Source: Butyrivibrio sp. (GTDB taxonomy: Bacteria > Bacillota > Clostridia > Lachnospirales > Lachnospiraceae). From it: 64,000 nucleotides of DNA. The position numbers and the translations under genes were made by a program. The notes under the pieces are model-generated. The model saw only the letters and a program-made list of their open reading frames with translations. It had not been told where the DNA came from and ran no database searches. The stretch covers positions 1-64,000 of the forward strand of contig JAILJR010000031.1 of the NCBI GenBank assembly GCA_024694565.1, read 5' to 3'. Positions 17,546 through 26,078 of this stretch are shown piece by piece. Every line of letters begins with the position of its first letter. Position 1 is the first letter of the stretch.

Positions 17546-19654
17546 TTATCTGAGTGAGAAGAGCATCTGGCCGTAGGTCGGGTAGCTAAGGTATTTGTCA
17601 GGGATCAGGGCCTCGGCTTCATCTGCGTATTTTCTCAGTTCTTCCATGTCCTTTAGGACTGTGCTTTGATAGTATGATGCAGTCTCCAGAGCCTCGACCT
17701 TTTTCTCAGCTTCCTTTGTGTCGTCTGCAAGTGTCTTCAGAGCTGAACACATTTTGGCACTGGCGTCGTCAAGGGATTTGAGGATACCTGTTTCCAGGGT
17801 GCAGGCAGCTCCTTCGATTGCTTCTCTCTTTTGAAGGATTTCTTTGGAGAGATCCTTCTCATAGGCAATAATGCCTTCTGTCAGGTCTTTTCTCACCATC
17901 TCCTGCATTGTCAGAGCCTCGATGTGTATCGACTTCGAGTAGTTCTCGAGAAGGATCTCATATCTTGAATGTATCTCTTCCTTTGTAAAGATACCATGTC
18001 TGGTGAAGAGCTCTATGGACTCGTCAGATATCCAGTAGGGCATTGCATCAGGAAGGGACTTGAGGTTCGGAAGACCTCTCTTTGCCGCTTCTTCAACCCA
18101 CTCGTCGGTATAACCGTTTCCGTTGAAAAGAACTCTCTTGTGCTCTGCAAGTGTCTCCTTTAGGATCTCCATTACCTTTTCCTTCAGCTCGTCGCCGCTG
18201 TAAGAAGAAAGCTTCTCGTAGAGCTTTGCCACTTCTTCAGCAACAGCCGTGTTGAGGACAATATTGGCATTTGCAACCGACACTGATGAACCCGGCATGC
18301 GGAACTCGAACTTGTTTCCGGTGAAAGCAAAGGGCGATGTCCTGTTCCTGTCTGTGTTATCCTTTGTAAAGTGCGGAAGAACCGTAGCACCCATGGCCAT
18401 CTGAACCTTGCCCTGGCTCTTGTAGGCAGCACCCTCTTCCACTCCCTTCAATACCTCTGCAAGTTCATCTCCAACAAAGATTGAGATGATTGCCGGAGGT
18501 GCCTCGTTTCCGCCGAGTCTGTGGTCGTTTCCTGCGGATGCAACTGAAAGGCGGAGTATTGGAGCATACTCATCAACAGCTGCAATAACCGACATGAGAA
18601 ATACGAGGAAAGGAATGTTCTCTCCGGGGTTCTTTCCGGGATCCAGAAGGTTCATCCCGGTATCGGTACAGATGGACCAGTTGTTGTGCTTTCCGGATCC
18701 GTTGATTCCCTCGAAGGGCTTCTCGTGAAGAAGGCATGCATAATTGTGCTTGTCGGCAACCTTCTTCATGACCTCCATGGTGAGCTGGTTGTGGTCCACG
18801 GCAATATTGGCTGTCTCAAATACAGGTGCCAGCTCATGCTGGGAAGGAGCAACCTCGTTGTGCTTGGTCTTTGCGGGAATTCCCAGCTTCCAGAGCTCTT
18901 CATCAAGGTCATGCATGTATGCAGAAACCTTAGGCTTGATAACTCCAAAGTAGTGGTCCTCCATCTCCTGACCCTTTGTGGCAGGCGCACCAATAAGTGT
19001 TCTGCCTGTAAAGAGGAGGTCCTTTCTCTGTTTGTAGAAATCCTTATCGATAAGGAAATATTCCTGCTCGGAGCCGATTGTTGTGTTGACCCTGTTTACA
19101 TCCTCGTAGCCAAGCAGGTGAAGCATCTTTACCGCCTCATTTGACAGCGCCTCCATTGAACGAAGAAGAGGGGTCTTTTTATCCAGCGCCTCTCCGCCGT
19201 AGGAGCAGAAGGCTGTCGGAATGTAAAGTGAACCATCCTTGATAAACGCGGGGGATGATGGATCCCATGCGGTATATCCCCTGGCCTCAAAGGTTGCCCT
19301 AAGTCCCCCTGATGGAAAGCTTGATGCGTCCGGCTCTCCCTTTACCAGCTCTTTTCCCGAAAACTCCATGATGATCCTTCCGTCATCAAGGGGTGAGATA
19401 AAGCTGTCGTGCTTCTCAGCTGTGAGTCCTGTCATGGGCTGGAACCAGTGAGTGAAATGTGTCGCACCGTTTTCTATAGCCCACTCCTTCATTGTCGCTG
19501 CAACACAGTTCGCAACGTCAAGTTCAAGGTGGGTGCCCTTTTCAATTGTCTTATGTACTGCTTTATAGATATCCTTTGGAAGTCTCTCCCTCATAACCTT
19601 GTCATTGAATACCAGACTTCCGAATTCCTCTGTAAGTTTTCCTGCATCGATCAT
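17546..19654 (-). CDS. glnN: Glutamine synthetase type III
   Basis: The product is 702 aa, typical of the large dodecameric GSIII class. It has a strong AAGGAGGAGAAC ribosome site. It makes glutamine from glutamate, ammonium and ATP. GSIII features are THFTHWFQPMTG, EQEYFLID, KHNEVAPSQHE, GSGKHNNWS, GNDHRLGGNEAPPAI and a long C-terminal helical region. Substrate and metal residues in these blocks are intact, unlike the GSI-like protein at 8604-9779. It follows asnB by 60 bp and precedes gltB, so it is probably on the asnB transcript and under the control of the asnB leader. Confidence 0.96.
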   Translation of the reverse strand: MIDAGKLTEEFGSLVFNDKVMRERLPKDIYKAVHKTIEKGTHLELDVANCVAATMKEWAIENGATHFTHWFQPMTGLTAEKHDSFISPLDDGRIIMEFSGKELVKGEPDASSFPSGGLRATFEARGYTAWDPSSPAFIKDGSLYIPTAFCSYGGEALDKKTPLLRSMEALSNEAVKMLHLLGYEDVNRVNTTIGSEQEYFLIDKDFYKQRKDLLFTGRTLIGAPATKGQEMEDHYFGVIKPKVSAYMHDLDEELWKLGIPAKTKHNEVAPSQHELAPVFETANIAVDHNQLTMEVMKKVADKHNYACLLHEKPFEGINGSGKHNNWSICTDTGMNLLDPGKNPGENIPFLVFLMSVIAAVDEYAPILRLSVASAGNDHRLGGNEAPPAIISIFVGDELAEVLKGVEEGAAYKSQGKVQMAMGATVLPHFTKDNTDRNRTSPFAFTGNKFEFRMPGSSVSVANANIVLNTAVAEEVAKLYEKLSSYSGDELKEKVMEILKETLAEHKRVLFNGNGYTDEWVEEAAKRGLPNLKSLPDAMPYWISDESIELFTRHGIFTKEEIHSRYEILLENYSKSIHIEALTMQEMVRKDLTEGIIAYEKDLSKEILQKREAIEGAACTLETGILKSLDDASAKMCSALKTLADDTKEAEKKVEALETASYYQSTVLKDMEELRKYADEAEALIPDKYLSYPTYGQMLFSLR

Positions 19655-19714
19655 AACTGTTCTCCTCCTTTTTTCGAATTAATAATTAGCTTCCAATTTT
19701 TGATAATCAGTCCA

Positions 19715-21298
19715 TCAGTAGGCGCTGGCGCCATAATTTGAAAGAACTCTTGCCGAAGGATCGTTCACATCACAGCCCTTCCAGCTCTTATTTGGCATCC
19801 AGAAATCAGCCACCATACCTGCCTGTCCCGGATAATACTTTTCAAATATCTCTCTATATAGAAGCGATTCCTTCGTAAAAGGTCTCGCATGGCTGTATTT
19901 CTTTTTCCTGATCTCACATTCTGCATCCGTGTAGCAGCTGTCCGCATATTCCATGAGATCATCCCTCAGGGAATGTCCCACTGCATCTGAAAAGGCTGCC
20001 TTTTCCCTCATCAGGATTGACCTTGGTATGAACTCATCCTTTTCAAAGGCCTTACGCAAAAGAAATTTTCCTATCCCGTAGGTATTGAGCTTCTTTTCAG
20101 GGTCAATACTCATAACGTAATCCACAAAGTCCAGGTCTCCGAAGGGAACCCTTGCCTCGAGGGAGTTTACACTTATGCACCGGTCCGCCCTGAGCACATC
20201 ATACATATGGATCTCCCTGATCCTCTTTTGTGCTTCCTCCTGGAAAGCCTGCGCTGACGGGGCAAAATCTGTGTACTTGTATCCAAACAGCTCATCTGAT
20301 ATCTCACCGGTGAGTATTACTCTAATGTCCGTGTTCTCCCGGATCCATTTACACAGAAGATACATTCCTATCGATGCCCTTATGGTAGTAATATCAAAGG
20401 TTCCAAGCGCATGTATCACAGGCTCAAGTGCAGCGATCACGTCGTCCTTTGTGATGATGACCTCATGGTGGTTGCTGTGAATGTAATCCGCGACCTCTCT
20501 CGCATACTTAAGGTCTATGGCATCTATGTCCATTCCTATGGCGAAGGTCTCTATCGGCTTATCCTGAAGACTGGCAGCAACTCCGCAGACAAGTGATGAA
20601 TCAAGTCCTCCGGATAAGAGGAATCCAACCGGTGCATCCGCATCCAGTCTCTTTTTTATTCCCTCATACAGCTTGTCGTGAATGTTCTCTGTTATTCTCT
20701 CAAGGCTGTCAGTACAAACCGTTGTCACGCAGGTCATATCCCTGTAGCAGATGAACTTTCCGTCCTCGTAGTAATGTCCGGGCGGGAAGGGTTTTATCTT
20801 CTCGCAGCATCCGACCAGATTCTTTGGCTCTGACGCAAAGACGATGCAGCCATCGCCGTCATAGCCGTAGTAGAGCGGCCTTATTCCAATCGGATCTCTG
20901 GCAGCAATGAAGCTGTTCTTCTTAGCATCATAGATCACACATGCAAACTCCGCATCCAGAAAGCCGAACATCTTTGTTCCAAGCTTCTCATATAATGGAA
21001 GAAGTATCTCGCAGTCACTGTCGCTCACAAATGTATACCCCAGTGATTTAAGGTATTTCTTCAGGTCTTTGAACCCGTAGAGCTCGCCGTTACATACAAC
21101 AGAGTTTCCATTCAGTGTAAAGGGCTGCATTCCTGCCTCACTGAGCCCCATGATAGACAGCCTGTTAAATCCCATCCATCCGCTCTTCACTTTGAGGCTC
21201 CTCGACATATCGGGTCCTCTTGAAATTGTCTTTTCAAGCATCTTTTCAAAGTATTCCTTTGAAAGGTCTGCTCTTGCGTATGTAAGTATTGCGCACAT
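19715..21298 (-). CDS. asnB: Asparagine synthase (glutamine-hydrolysing)
   Basis: The product is 527 aa, close to the usual AsnB length. Cys2 (MCAI) is the N-terminal amidohydrolase nucleophile, with SRGPD and NGELYG blocks. The synthetase domain has the PP-loop SGGLDSSLVCG and the GEISDELFGY signature. It makes asparagine from aspartate, ATP and glutamine. The gene is first behind a strong promoter (21488-21516) with a terminator-type leader hairpin, and glnN follows 60 bp downstream. The leader of about 180 nt between hairpin and start codon holds no other gene. Confidence 0.95.
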   Translation of the reverse strand: MCAILTYARADLSKEYFEKMLEKTISRGPDMSRSLKVKSGWMGFNRLSIMGLSEAGMQPFTLNGNSVVCNGELYGFKDLKKYLKSLGYTFVSDSDCEILLPLYEKLGTKMFGFLDAEFACVIYDAKKNSFIAARDPIGIRPLYYGYDGDGCIVFASEPKNLVGCCEKIKPFPPGHYYEDGKFICYRDMTCVTTVCTDSLERITENIHDKLYEGIKKRLDADAPVGFLLSGGLDSSLVCGVAASLQDKPIETFAIGMDIDAIDLKYAREVADYIHSNHHEVIITKDDVIAALEPVIHALGTFDITTIRASIGMYLLCKWIRENTDIRVILTGEISDELFGYKYTDFAPSAQAFQEEAQKRIREIHMYDVLRADRCISVNSLEARVPFGDLDFVDYVMSIDPEKKLNTYGIGKFLLRKAFEKDEFIPRSILMREKAAFSDAVGHSLRDDLMEYADSCYTDAECEIRKKKYSHARPFTKESLLYREIFEKYYPGQAGMVADFWMPNKSWKGCDVNDPSARVLSNYGASAY

Positions 21299-21437
21299 AC
21301 CGGCTTTTCCTCCTGATTATCTTCCTTCACAGTTCCACAAATTGTGTCACACACTGCGCCTTTACAGCTTTATCACGGCTTTCGCAGATACACTTTCACA
21401 AAGCTGTGTTCCATCGGAAATTCTTCAAAACAGCAAA

Positions 21438-21481
21438 AAGGCGCCTTAGAGAATATTTCTCTAAGACGCCTTTGTCTTATG
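21438..21481 (-). promoter_or_regulatory. asnB leader: terminator hairpin overlapping ANTAR-like hexaloop stem
   Basis: The leader starts next to the predicted transcript start. The terminator is a 16-bp stem (AAGGCGTCTTAGAGAA, loop ATA) followed by TTTTT. An alternative stem UAAGAC-AAAGGC-GUCUUA shares the terminator's 5' arm; its six-base loop has A at position 1 and G at position 4, as in ANTAR-recognised RNAs. Formation of one blocks the other. The second hairpin (AGAGAA/UUCUCU) is the inner part of the terminator and does not show a classic hexaloop. Confidence 0.65.
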
Positions 21482-21487
21482 TTTAGG

Positions 21488-21540
21488 ATTGTACACTGCC
21501 CCTAATCACCTGTCAAGTATTTTTGTATACAATTATGCAA
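21488..21540 (-). promoter_or_regulatory. asnB promoter with upstream TTGTATACAA box
   Basis: The -35 TTGACA (21511-21516), 17-bp spacer and -10 TACAAT (21488-21493) form a near-consensus sigma-A promoter. Directly upstream is the palindrome TTGTATACAA followed by TTATGCAA on the plus strand. The 30 bp from -35 through this box (21511-21540) are identical to those upstream of amt (25372-25401), suggesting a common regulator. Confidence 0.8.
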
Positions 21541-21556
21541 TTGTATCTGCTAAACG

Positions 21557-21849
21557 GTTTCAATTCAGTTGCCAGACAGCCGGAGCAGGCCAGAACAAGT
21601 GAAAGGCTGAGCCGGGGTGCCTTGAAAAACGTCGGCACTTTGAGCAGAGCACTTAGCGAGGTATTTTCGAGCTTAGTGCGAGCCATAGGTGTGCACTTGA
21701 CGAGGTATTTTCGAGTCTAGTGCATCATCCTAGGCGCACGTATTTTGGGCGCTTAGTACCGCTACGTTTTTCACGGAGCGAAAGCATCACCTCGGGCAGA
21801 CTTACACTTGTGACGGCCTGCTCTGGCTGGCTGGCAACTGAATTGTAAC
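21557..21849. repeat. Long intergenic inverted-repeat element, copy C (purF-asnB gap)
   Basis: Near-perfect outer arms of about 30 bp (CAATTCAGTTGCCAG... at 21557 and its complement ending at 21849) abut the purF stop codon. Inside are two direct repeats built on GAGGTATTTTCGAG (about 21658 and 21702) and a CTTAGTACCGCTACG motif related to the core of copies A, B and F. A half copy is at 31561-31623. No coding frame is convincing. Confidence 0.75.
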
Positions 21850-21850
21850 A

Positions 21851-23221
21851 CTAAACGGGATAATCCCCATCAAAGCAGGCCTTGCACAGAGGAAGGGAGC
21901 CGGTCATCCGGGTGAAGTCCTCTATATTAAGGTAGCTGAGAGAGTCTGCGCCTATAGTCTTTCGCACTTCCTCTGTTGAGTGCTCAGAGGCTATGAGCTC
22001 GTTGGTGCTGGGGACGTCTGTACCGTAGTAACATGGGTGCAAAAATGGCGGTGAGCTTATTCGAACATGGACCTCTCTTGCTCCTTCCTCCCTTAGCATC
22101 TCGACGATCCTCTTCATAGTGGTTCCTCTTACTATTGAATCGTCGATGAGCACAATCCTCTTATCCCTGACCACGCTTCCAAGGACGCTTAGCTTCATCC
22201 GGACAGCCGCTTTTCTCTCTTCGTCCGTCGGCTTGATGAAGCTTCTTCCTATATAACTGTTCTTGTGAAAGACGAACTCAAAGGGTATACCCGACTCCAG
22301 GGCATACCCCTCAGCTGCAAGGAGCCCGGAGTCCGGAACTCCGGAAACAATATCTGCTTCTACCGCTGCCCTCTTTGCCAGCGCCCTTCCGGCATTTATC
22401 CTTGCGTCGTGAACGGAAATTCCGTCTATAACAGAATCGTTCCTTGCAAAATAGATATATTCAAAAATACAGTGTGCTCTTTTCCCGCTGCAGAGAGTTT
22501 CATCAAAGGAAGTACCTTCCGGCGTTATGCTGATCATCTCACCGGGCTTTATGTCCCTGATCAGCTTTCCACCAACTGCCTTAATTGCTGCACTTTCGGA
22601 AGTCAGGATGTAACTGTCACCCTTCTTCCCAAGCACCAGAGGCTTAATGCCCTGCGGATCGCGGATTCCTATCATTTTACGCGGACTCATTATGACTACA
22701 GCATATCCGCCCCTGAGTACACCGGCTGTCCTTAATATTGCCTCCTCGATCGTTCCTGTCTTTGTCCTGTTGCTGATGATCTCATAAGCCAGAACCTCGG
22801 AATCGGAGGTCGTGTAATGTGCCTGCCCCCTGTAGAGCTGCTGCTCTTTTATCTCGTTTGCATTTACTATGTTGCCGTTGTGTACCAGCGCAAGGGTGCC
22901 TTTAATATAGTTCATTGCAATCGGCTGGGCGTTTTCGATGCTGCTGTCTCCTGTTGTGGAATATCTGACATGCCCTACTCCGATGTCGCCTCTCATACCG
23001 CCAAGGGCTTCATCCGAAAAGACCTCACTCACAAGCCCCATGCCCTTCCTTGTGGAGATGTTGCCCATCGGTCCTGACGTATCACAGACAGATATCCCCG
23101 CTGACTCCTGTCCCCTGTGCTGCAGCGCAGTAAGTCCGTAATAAATGTCCCTGACCACACTGCCACCACAAAGAGAGTATATTCCGAAAACTCCGCATTC
23201 CTCATGTAATTCGTCAAACAT
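21851..23221 (-). CDS. purF: Amidophosphoribosyltransferase
   Basis: The product is 456 aa from ATG 23221, placed nine bases after AGGAGGG; a GTG six bases earlier is too close to that site. This is the first committed step of purine synthesis: PRPP plus glutamine to phosphoribosylamine. A short propeptide precedes the nucleophile in EECGVFGIY. RGQESAG, the PRPP loop VLIDDSIVRGTT and the C-terminal cluster cysteines CKACFDGDYP fit the Bacillus-type Fe-S enzyme. It lies 150 bp downstream of the amt fusion, separated by a hairpin (23304-23350). It is a glutamine consumer in a nitrogen block, with no other pur genes in the window. Confidence 0.95.
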   Translation of the reverse strand: MFDELHEECGVFGIYSLCGGSVVRDIYYGLTALQHRGQESAGISVCDTSGPMGNISTRKGMGLVSEVFSDEALGGMRGDIGVGHVRYSTTGDSSIENAQPIAMNYIKGTLALVHNGNIVNANEIKEQQLYRGQAHYTTSDSEVLAYEIISNRTKTGTIEEAILRTAGVLRGGYAVVIMSPRKMIGIRDPQGIKPLVLGKKGDSYILTSESAAIKAVGGKLIRDIKPGEMISITPEGTSFDETLCSGKRAHCIFEYIYFARNDSVIDGISVHDARINAGRALAKRAAVEADIVSGVPDSGLLAAEGYALESGIPFEFVFHKNSYIGRSFIKPTDEERKAAVRMKLSVLGSVVRDKRIVLIDDSIVRGTTMKRIVEMLREEGAREVHVRISSPPFLHPCYYGTDVPSTNELIASEHSTEEVRKTIGADSLSYLNIEDFTRMTGSLPLCKACFDGDYPV

Positions 23222-23303
23222 TAACACTTTCCCTCCTCATCAAAAAATCAAGATATATTCCTTCAGTATTTATCTTGCTCTGCCCGCTTTTTAAAAAGGC
23301 TTT

Positions 23304-23350
23304 AGGGACGGTTCATTGCTGCCGTATCAAAGCAGCAACGAATCGTCCCT
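23304..23350 (-). other. Hairpin between amt and purF
   Basis: The arms AGGGACGGTTCATTGCTGC and GCAGCAACGAATCGTCCCT pair with two mismatches around an 8-9 base loop. On the minus strand it follows the amt stop codon, with a U-rich stretch a few bases on. It may be a partial terminator or processing site lowering purF expression relative to amt. Confidence 0.55.
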
Positions 23351-23371
23351 TTACATCAACCGTGTTATATT

Positions 23372-25141
23372 TTACTCAACATCTGCCAGTGCTTCTCTGC
23401 CCTGCTCACCTGTCCTGATCTTTACTACGTTGTCGAGACTGTAGACGAAGATCTTGCCGTCACCGATGTGTCCGGTGTAAAGAGCCTTCTTGGCTGCATC
23501 AATGACATCCTCAACAGGGATGGCGCTGACTACAACCTCAAGCTTGATCTTAGGAAGAAGTGTCGCATCCATCTCAACTCCGCGGTACATCTCACCCGAG
23601 CCCTTCTGAATGCCGCAGCCCATAACCTGGCTGACTGTCATTCCGGTTACACCAAGATCGTTCATAGCCCTGCGAAGCTTGTCATAGCGCGAGAGCTTGG
23701 CGATAATGACAACCTTGTGGATTCCGGAATCTGTTGAAACAGGTGCTGACATAACCTGAACCGATGCATTCTTCTGAAATACTGAAGCTGACTCGTATTC
23801 GCTCACGCCGAGGTCTGTGTTCTCGTTTACAGACATGTTCAGTGTGTTTGAGATATCCATGATAGCAAATCCAGAGTAAGCTGATGCCAGACCGTGCTCT
23901 GTTGAATCCAGACCAAGGATCTCCGCTTCCTCTGTGACGCGAAGACCAAGCGTTGCCTTGATGGCAAGGAAGGTAAGAGAGATCGTCACTGCAGTCCAGG
24001 CTGCTGTACTAAGCATACCGGCCATCTGTATTCCAAGGAGTTTAAATCCGCCGCCGTAGAAAAGACCTGTCATCTCTGCACCTGCTGCATCTGCTATTGA
24101 ATAACAGGGCGCTGAGTTTGTTGCAAAAAGACCAACTGCAAGTGTTCCCCAGATACCGTTTAAACAGTGAACCGCAACAGCACCAACAGGATCATCTACA
24201 TGAAGCTTATAGTCAAGAAGCCATACACCAAAGCAGACAAGTAGTCCGGCTACAATACCGATAACTGCTGCTCCGAAGGCATCTGCCACATCACAGGGTG
24301 CTGTAATAGCTACAAGTCCTGCAAGTGAAGCATTGAGACACATTGAAACATCGGGCTTGCCATACTTAAGCCATGTGAAGATCATGCATGTAACAGTTGC
24401 AAGTGCAGGTGCTATTGTTGTCGTTACAAATACTGATCCGAGCTGGTCTATTGATGTGCAGGCTGCTCCGTTAAAGCCGTACCAGCCAAGCCACAGAATG
24501 AATACACCAAGTGAAGCTGCTGTGAGGTTGTGACCCGGAAAAGCATTAACCTTTGTCACTTTACCGTTCTCATCCTTCTCAAATTTTCCAATTCTTGCTC
24601 CGAGAAATGCTGCACCTATCAGTGCTGAGATTCCGCCGACCATGTGAATGCAGTTGGAACCTGCAAAATCATGGAAGCCTATCTGTGAAAGCCAGCCGCC
24701 TCCCCATGTCCAGTGAGCTTCAACCGGGTAGATCACAGCTGAGATAACTGCCGAGTACACACAGTAGGATAAAAACTTTGTTCTCTCAGCCATGGAACCC
24801 GATACGATCGTTGCTGTCGTTGCACAGAACACCAGGTTAAACACGAAGTTCGACCAGTCAAACTCTGCATAGTTTGTAAAAATATCAAACCCGGGTTTTC
24901 CGATTATTCCCATCAGATCCTCTCCAAGGAATAATCCAAATCCAATCAGGATGAAAACCACTGTTCCGATACAGAAATCCATCAGATTCTTCATGATGAT
25001 GTTTCCCGTATTCTTAGCTCTGGTAAAGCCGGCCTCACACATGGCAAATCCTGCCTGCATCCAGAAAACAAGGGCCGCACCAATAAGGAACCACACTCCA
25101 AATACACTGCTGTCAATAGCTGTTAAGATTTCTTCACTCAT
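23372..25141 (-). CDS. amtB: Ammonium transporter fused to a PII signalling domain
   Basis: The product is 589 aa from ATG 25141 (MSEEILTAID; GGAGAGGAG upstream); the reading frame extends further upstream but without family similarity. Residues about 1-420 form an 11-helix Amt/Rh channel with both pore histidines visible (NCIHMVGG and VAVHCLNGIWG). Residues about 475-589 form a PII (GlnB/GlnK) domain: HKVVIIAKLSRYDKLRRAM, the T-loop GSGEMYRGVEMDATLLPK, and the B-loop TGHIGDGKIFV. At the position of E. coli GlnB Tyr51 there is Met, so uridylylation is not expected; regulation by ATP/ADP/2-oxoglutarate binding is more likely. The fusion puts the PII gate permanently next to the channel's cytoplasmic face. 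It is first in its unit, behind the leader at 25293-25377. Confidence 0.95.
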   Translation of the reverse strand: MSEEILTAIDSSVFGVWFLIGAALVFWMQAGFAMCEAGFTRAKNTGNIIMKNLMDFCIGTVVFILIGFGLFLGEDLMGIIGKPGFDIFTNYAEFDWSNFVFNLVFCATTATIVSGSMAERTKFLSYCVYSAVISAVIYPVEAHWTWGGGWLSQIGFHDFAGSNCIHMVGGISALIGAAFLGARIGKFEKDENGKVTKVNAFPGHNLTAASLGVFILWLGWYGFNGAACTSIDQLGSVFVTTTIAPALATVTCMIFTWLKYGKPDVSMCLNASLAGLVAITAPCDVADAFGAAVIGIVAGLLVCFGVWLLDYKLHVDDPVGAVAVHCLNGIWGTLAVGLFATNSAPCYSIADAAGAEMTGLFYGGGFKLLGIQMAGMLSTAAWTAVTISLTFLAIKATLGLRVTEEAEILGLDSTEHGLASAYSGFAIMDISNTLNMSVNENTDLGVSEYESASVFQKNASVQVMSAPVSTDSGIHKVVIIAKLSRYDKLRRAMNDLGVTGMTVSQVMGCGIQKGSGEMYRGVEMDATLLPKIKLEVVVSAIPVEDVIDAAKKALYTGHIGDGKIFVYSLDNVVKIRTGEQGREALADVE

Positions 25142-25292
25142 ACTCTGCTCTCCTCTCCAACCGGGACTGTTTTCTGACCGGTTTCTGCATAAACAAAAGG
25201 AAGCAGTACAATGCCACACCATGTATGTGTGATGCTCCATTGCACCGCTTCTCATGTTTAATAATTAAAATCCTTGAATATTCAAAGTAAAG

Positions 25293-25345
25293 AAAAAACG
25301 TCTCAGAGATGCTATCATCTCTAAGACGCCCTTGTCTTTATGTTT
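25293..25345 (-). promoter_or_regulatory. amt leader: terminator hairpin overlapping ANTAR-like hexaloop stem
   Basis: The terminator hairpin 25299-25328 (CGTCTTAGAGATG, loop ATAG, CATCTCTGAGACG) is followed by six U. Upstream, AAGAC-AAGGGC-GUCUU can form a 5-bp stem with a hexaloop carrying A1 and G4. This consumes the 5' arm of the terminator and leaves AGAGAUG/CAUCUCU as a second stem. The arrangement matches the asnB leader, with the stem sequence conserved and loop position 3 and the terminator interior differing. Confidence 0.65.
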
Positions 25346-25348
25346 AGG

Positions 25349-25401
25349 ATTCTACACTCGCACATACCTGTTGTCAAGTATTTTTGTATACAATTATGCA
25401 A
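25349..25401 (-). promoter_or_regulatory. amt promoter with upstream TTGTATACAA box
   Basis: The -35 TTGACA (25372-25377), 17-bp spacer and -10 TAGAAT (25349-25354) are followed by the same CCTAAACATAA start region as at asnB. The 30 bp from 25372 to 25401 are identical to the asnB upstream region. Confidence 0.8.
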
Positions 25402-25481
25402 AACATTTTCGTTGAGCTCATGCAATTATACACTTACAATATAGATGAGTAGTTTATTTCAAACGAAGGGAGAGATTAGTT

Positions 25482-25982
25482 ATGTCAAAAAGAAAACGCA
25501 AAGATACCAAATTCACAAATATCCTTTATATGCTTTTGGGAGTGGGTCTTATATCCATGGGGATATTCTTGGGATTTAAGGCATCTAATGCAAGTTATGA
25601 TAAAGGTGTTGTCGAGGAAATACTAAATACATATGACAAAAAGACTCCGAACACCAATAGAAAATACTATGAGGACGTCGTCGTAAGCGTCCAAATTGAC
25701 GGTGAAAAATTCACTGCTAAAACCACAGTCAGCAACTCCTCAAGAAAAAAGCTTCCTGCAGTTGGCGATACAATAGACATTCAGATAGATGATAATGGCA
25801 ACATATATGCTACCAGCAAGGGGAATTCTACTATGATGACTGTCGGCGCTGTAATCCTAGGCATTTTTATGATATTGATTGGATTTACCGGTTTCAAAAA
25901 ACTCTTAAAAGCGGAAGCCGAATCCGGAAATGCCAAGTCACCTGAAAATGCAGAATCTTCTGTTTCAGATTTAAACAAATAA
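25482..25982 (+). CDS. Small two-helix membrane protein, DUF3592-like
   Basis: The product is 166 aa with a GGGAGAG ribosome site. A basic N-terminus (MSKRKRKDTK) precedes a first helix at about 13-31. An external beta-rich segment of about 85 residues follows (YYEDVVVSVQIDGEKFTA...VGDTIDIQID), then a second helix at about 118-140 and a polar tail. This helix-beta-helix pattern with VxVxY/F and a VGDxVxIxxxP-like block fits the DUF3592 group. Function is unknown. It is a single gene, divergent from amt, with its own terminator. Confidence 0.75.
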   Translation: MSKRKRKDTKFTNILYMLLGVGLISMGIFLGFKASNASYDKGVVEEILNTYDKKTPNTNRKYYEDVVVSVQIDGEKFTAKTTVSNSSRKKLPAVGDTIDIQIDDNGNIYATSKGNSTMMTVGAVILGIFMILIGFTGFKKLLKAEAESGNAKSPENAESSVSDLNK

Positions 25983-25991
25983 ATAAACTAT

Positions 25992-26024
25992 AAGGGCATT
26001 CACCTCTAAAGTGGATGCCCTTTT
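25992..26024 (+). terminator. Intrinsic terminator
   Basis: The stem AAGGGCATTCAC / GTGGATGCCCTT with a 7-base loop is followed by TTTT. It lies 10 bp past the stop of the DUF3592-like gene. Confidence 0.85.
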
Positions 26025-26078
26025 CTCTGCAACAGACTCTTTTCCCGCATTTCTCGGTCAAGAGTTATCATCATCATT

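Noticed and set aside
21557-21849. Small gene inside repeat element C (frame at about 21523-21720)
   Set aside because: The frame runs through palindromic sequence, has no ribosome site and no protein-like composition.
25142-25255. Longer N-terminus for the ammonium transporter
   Set aside because: The extra 38 residues are Cys/His/Trp-rich without family similarity, and ATG 25141 has the ribosome site.
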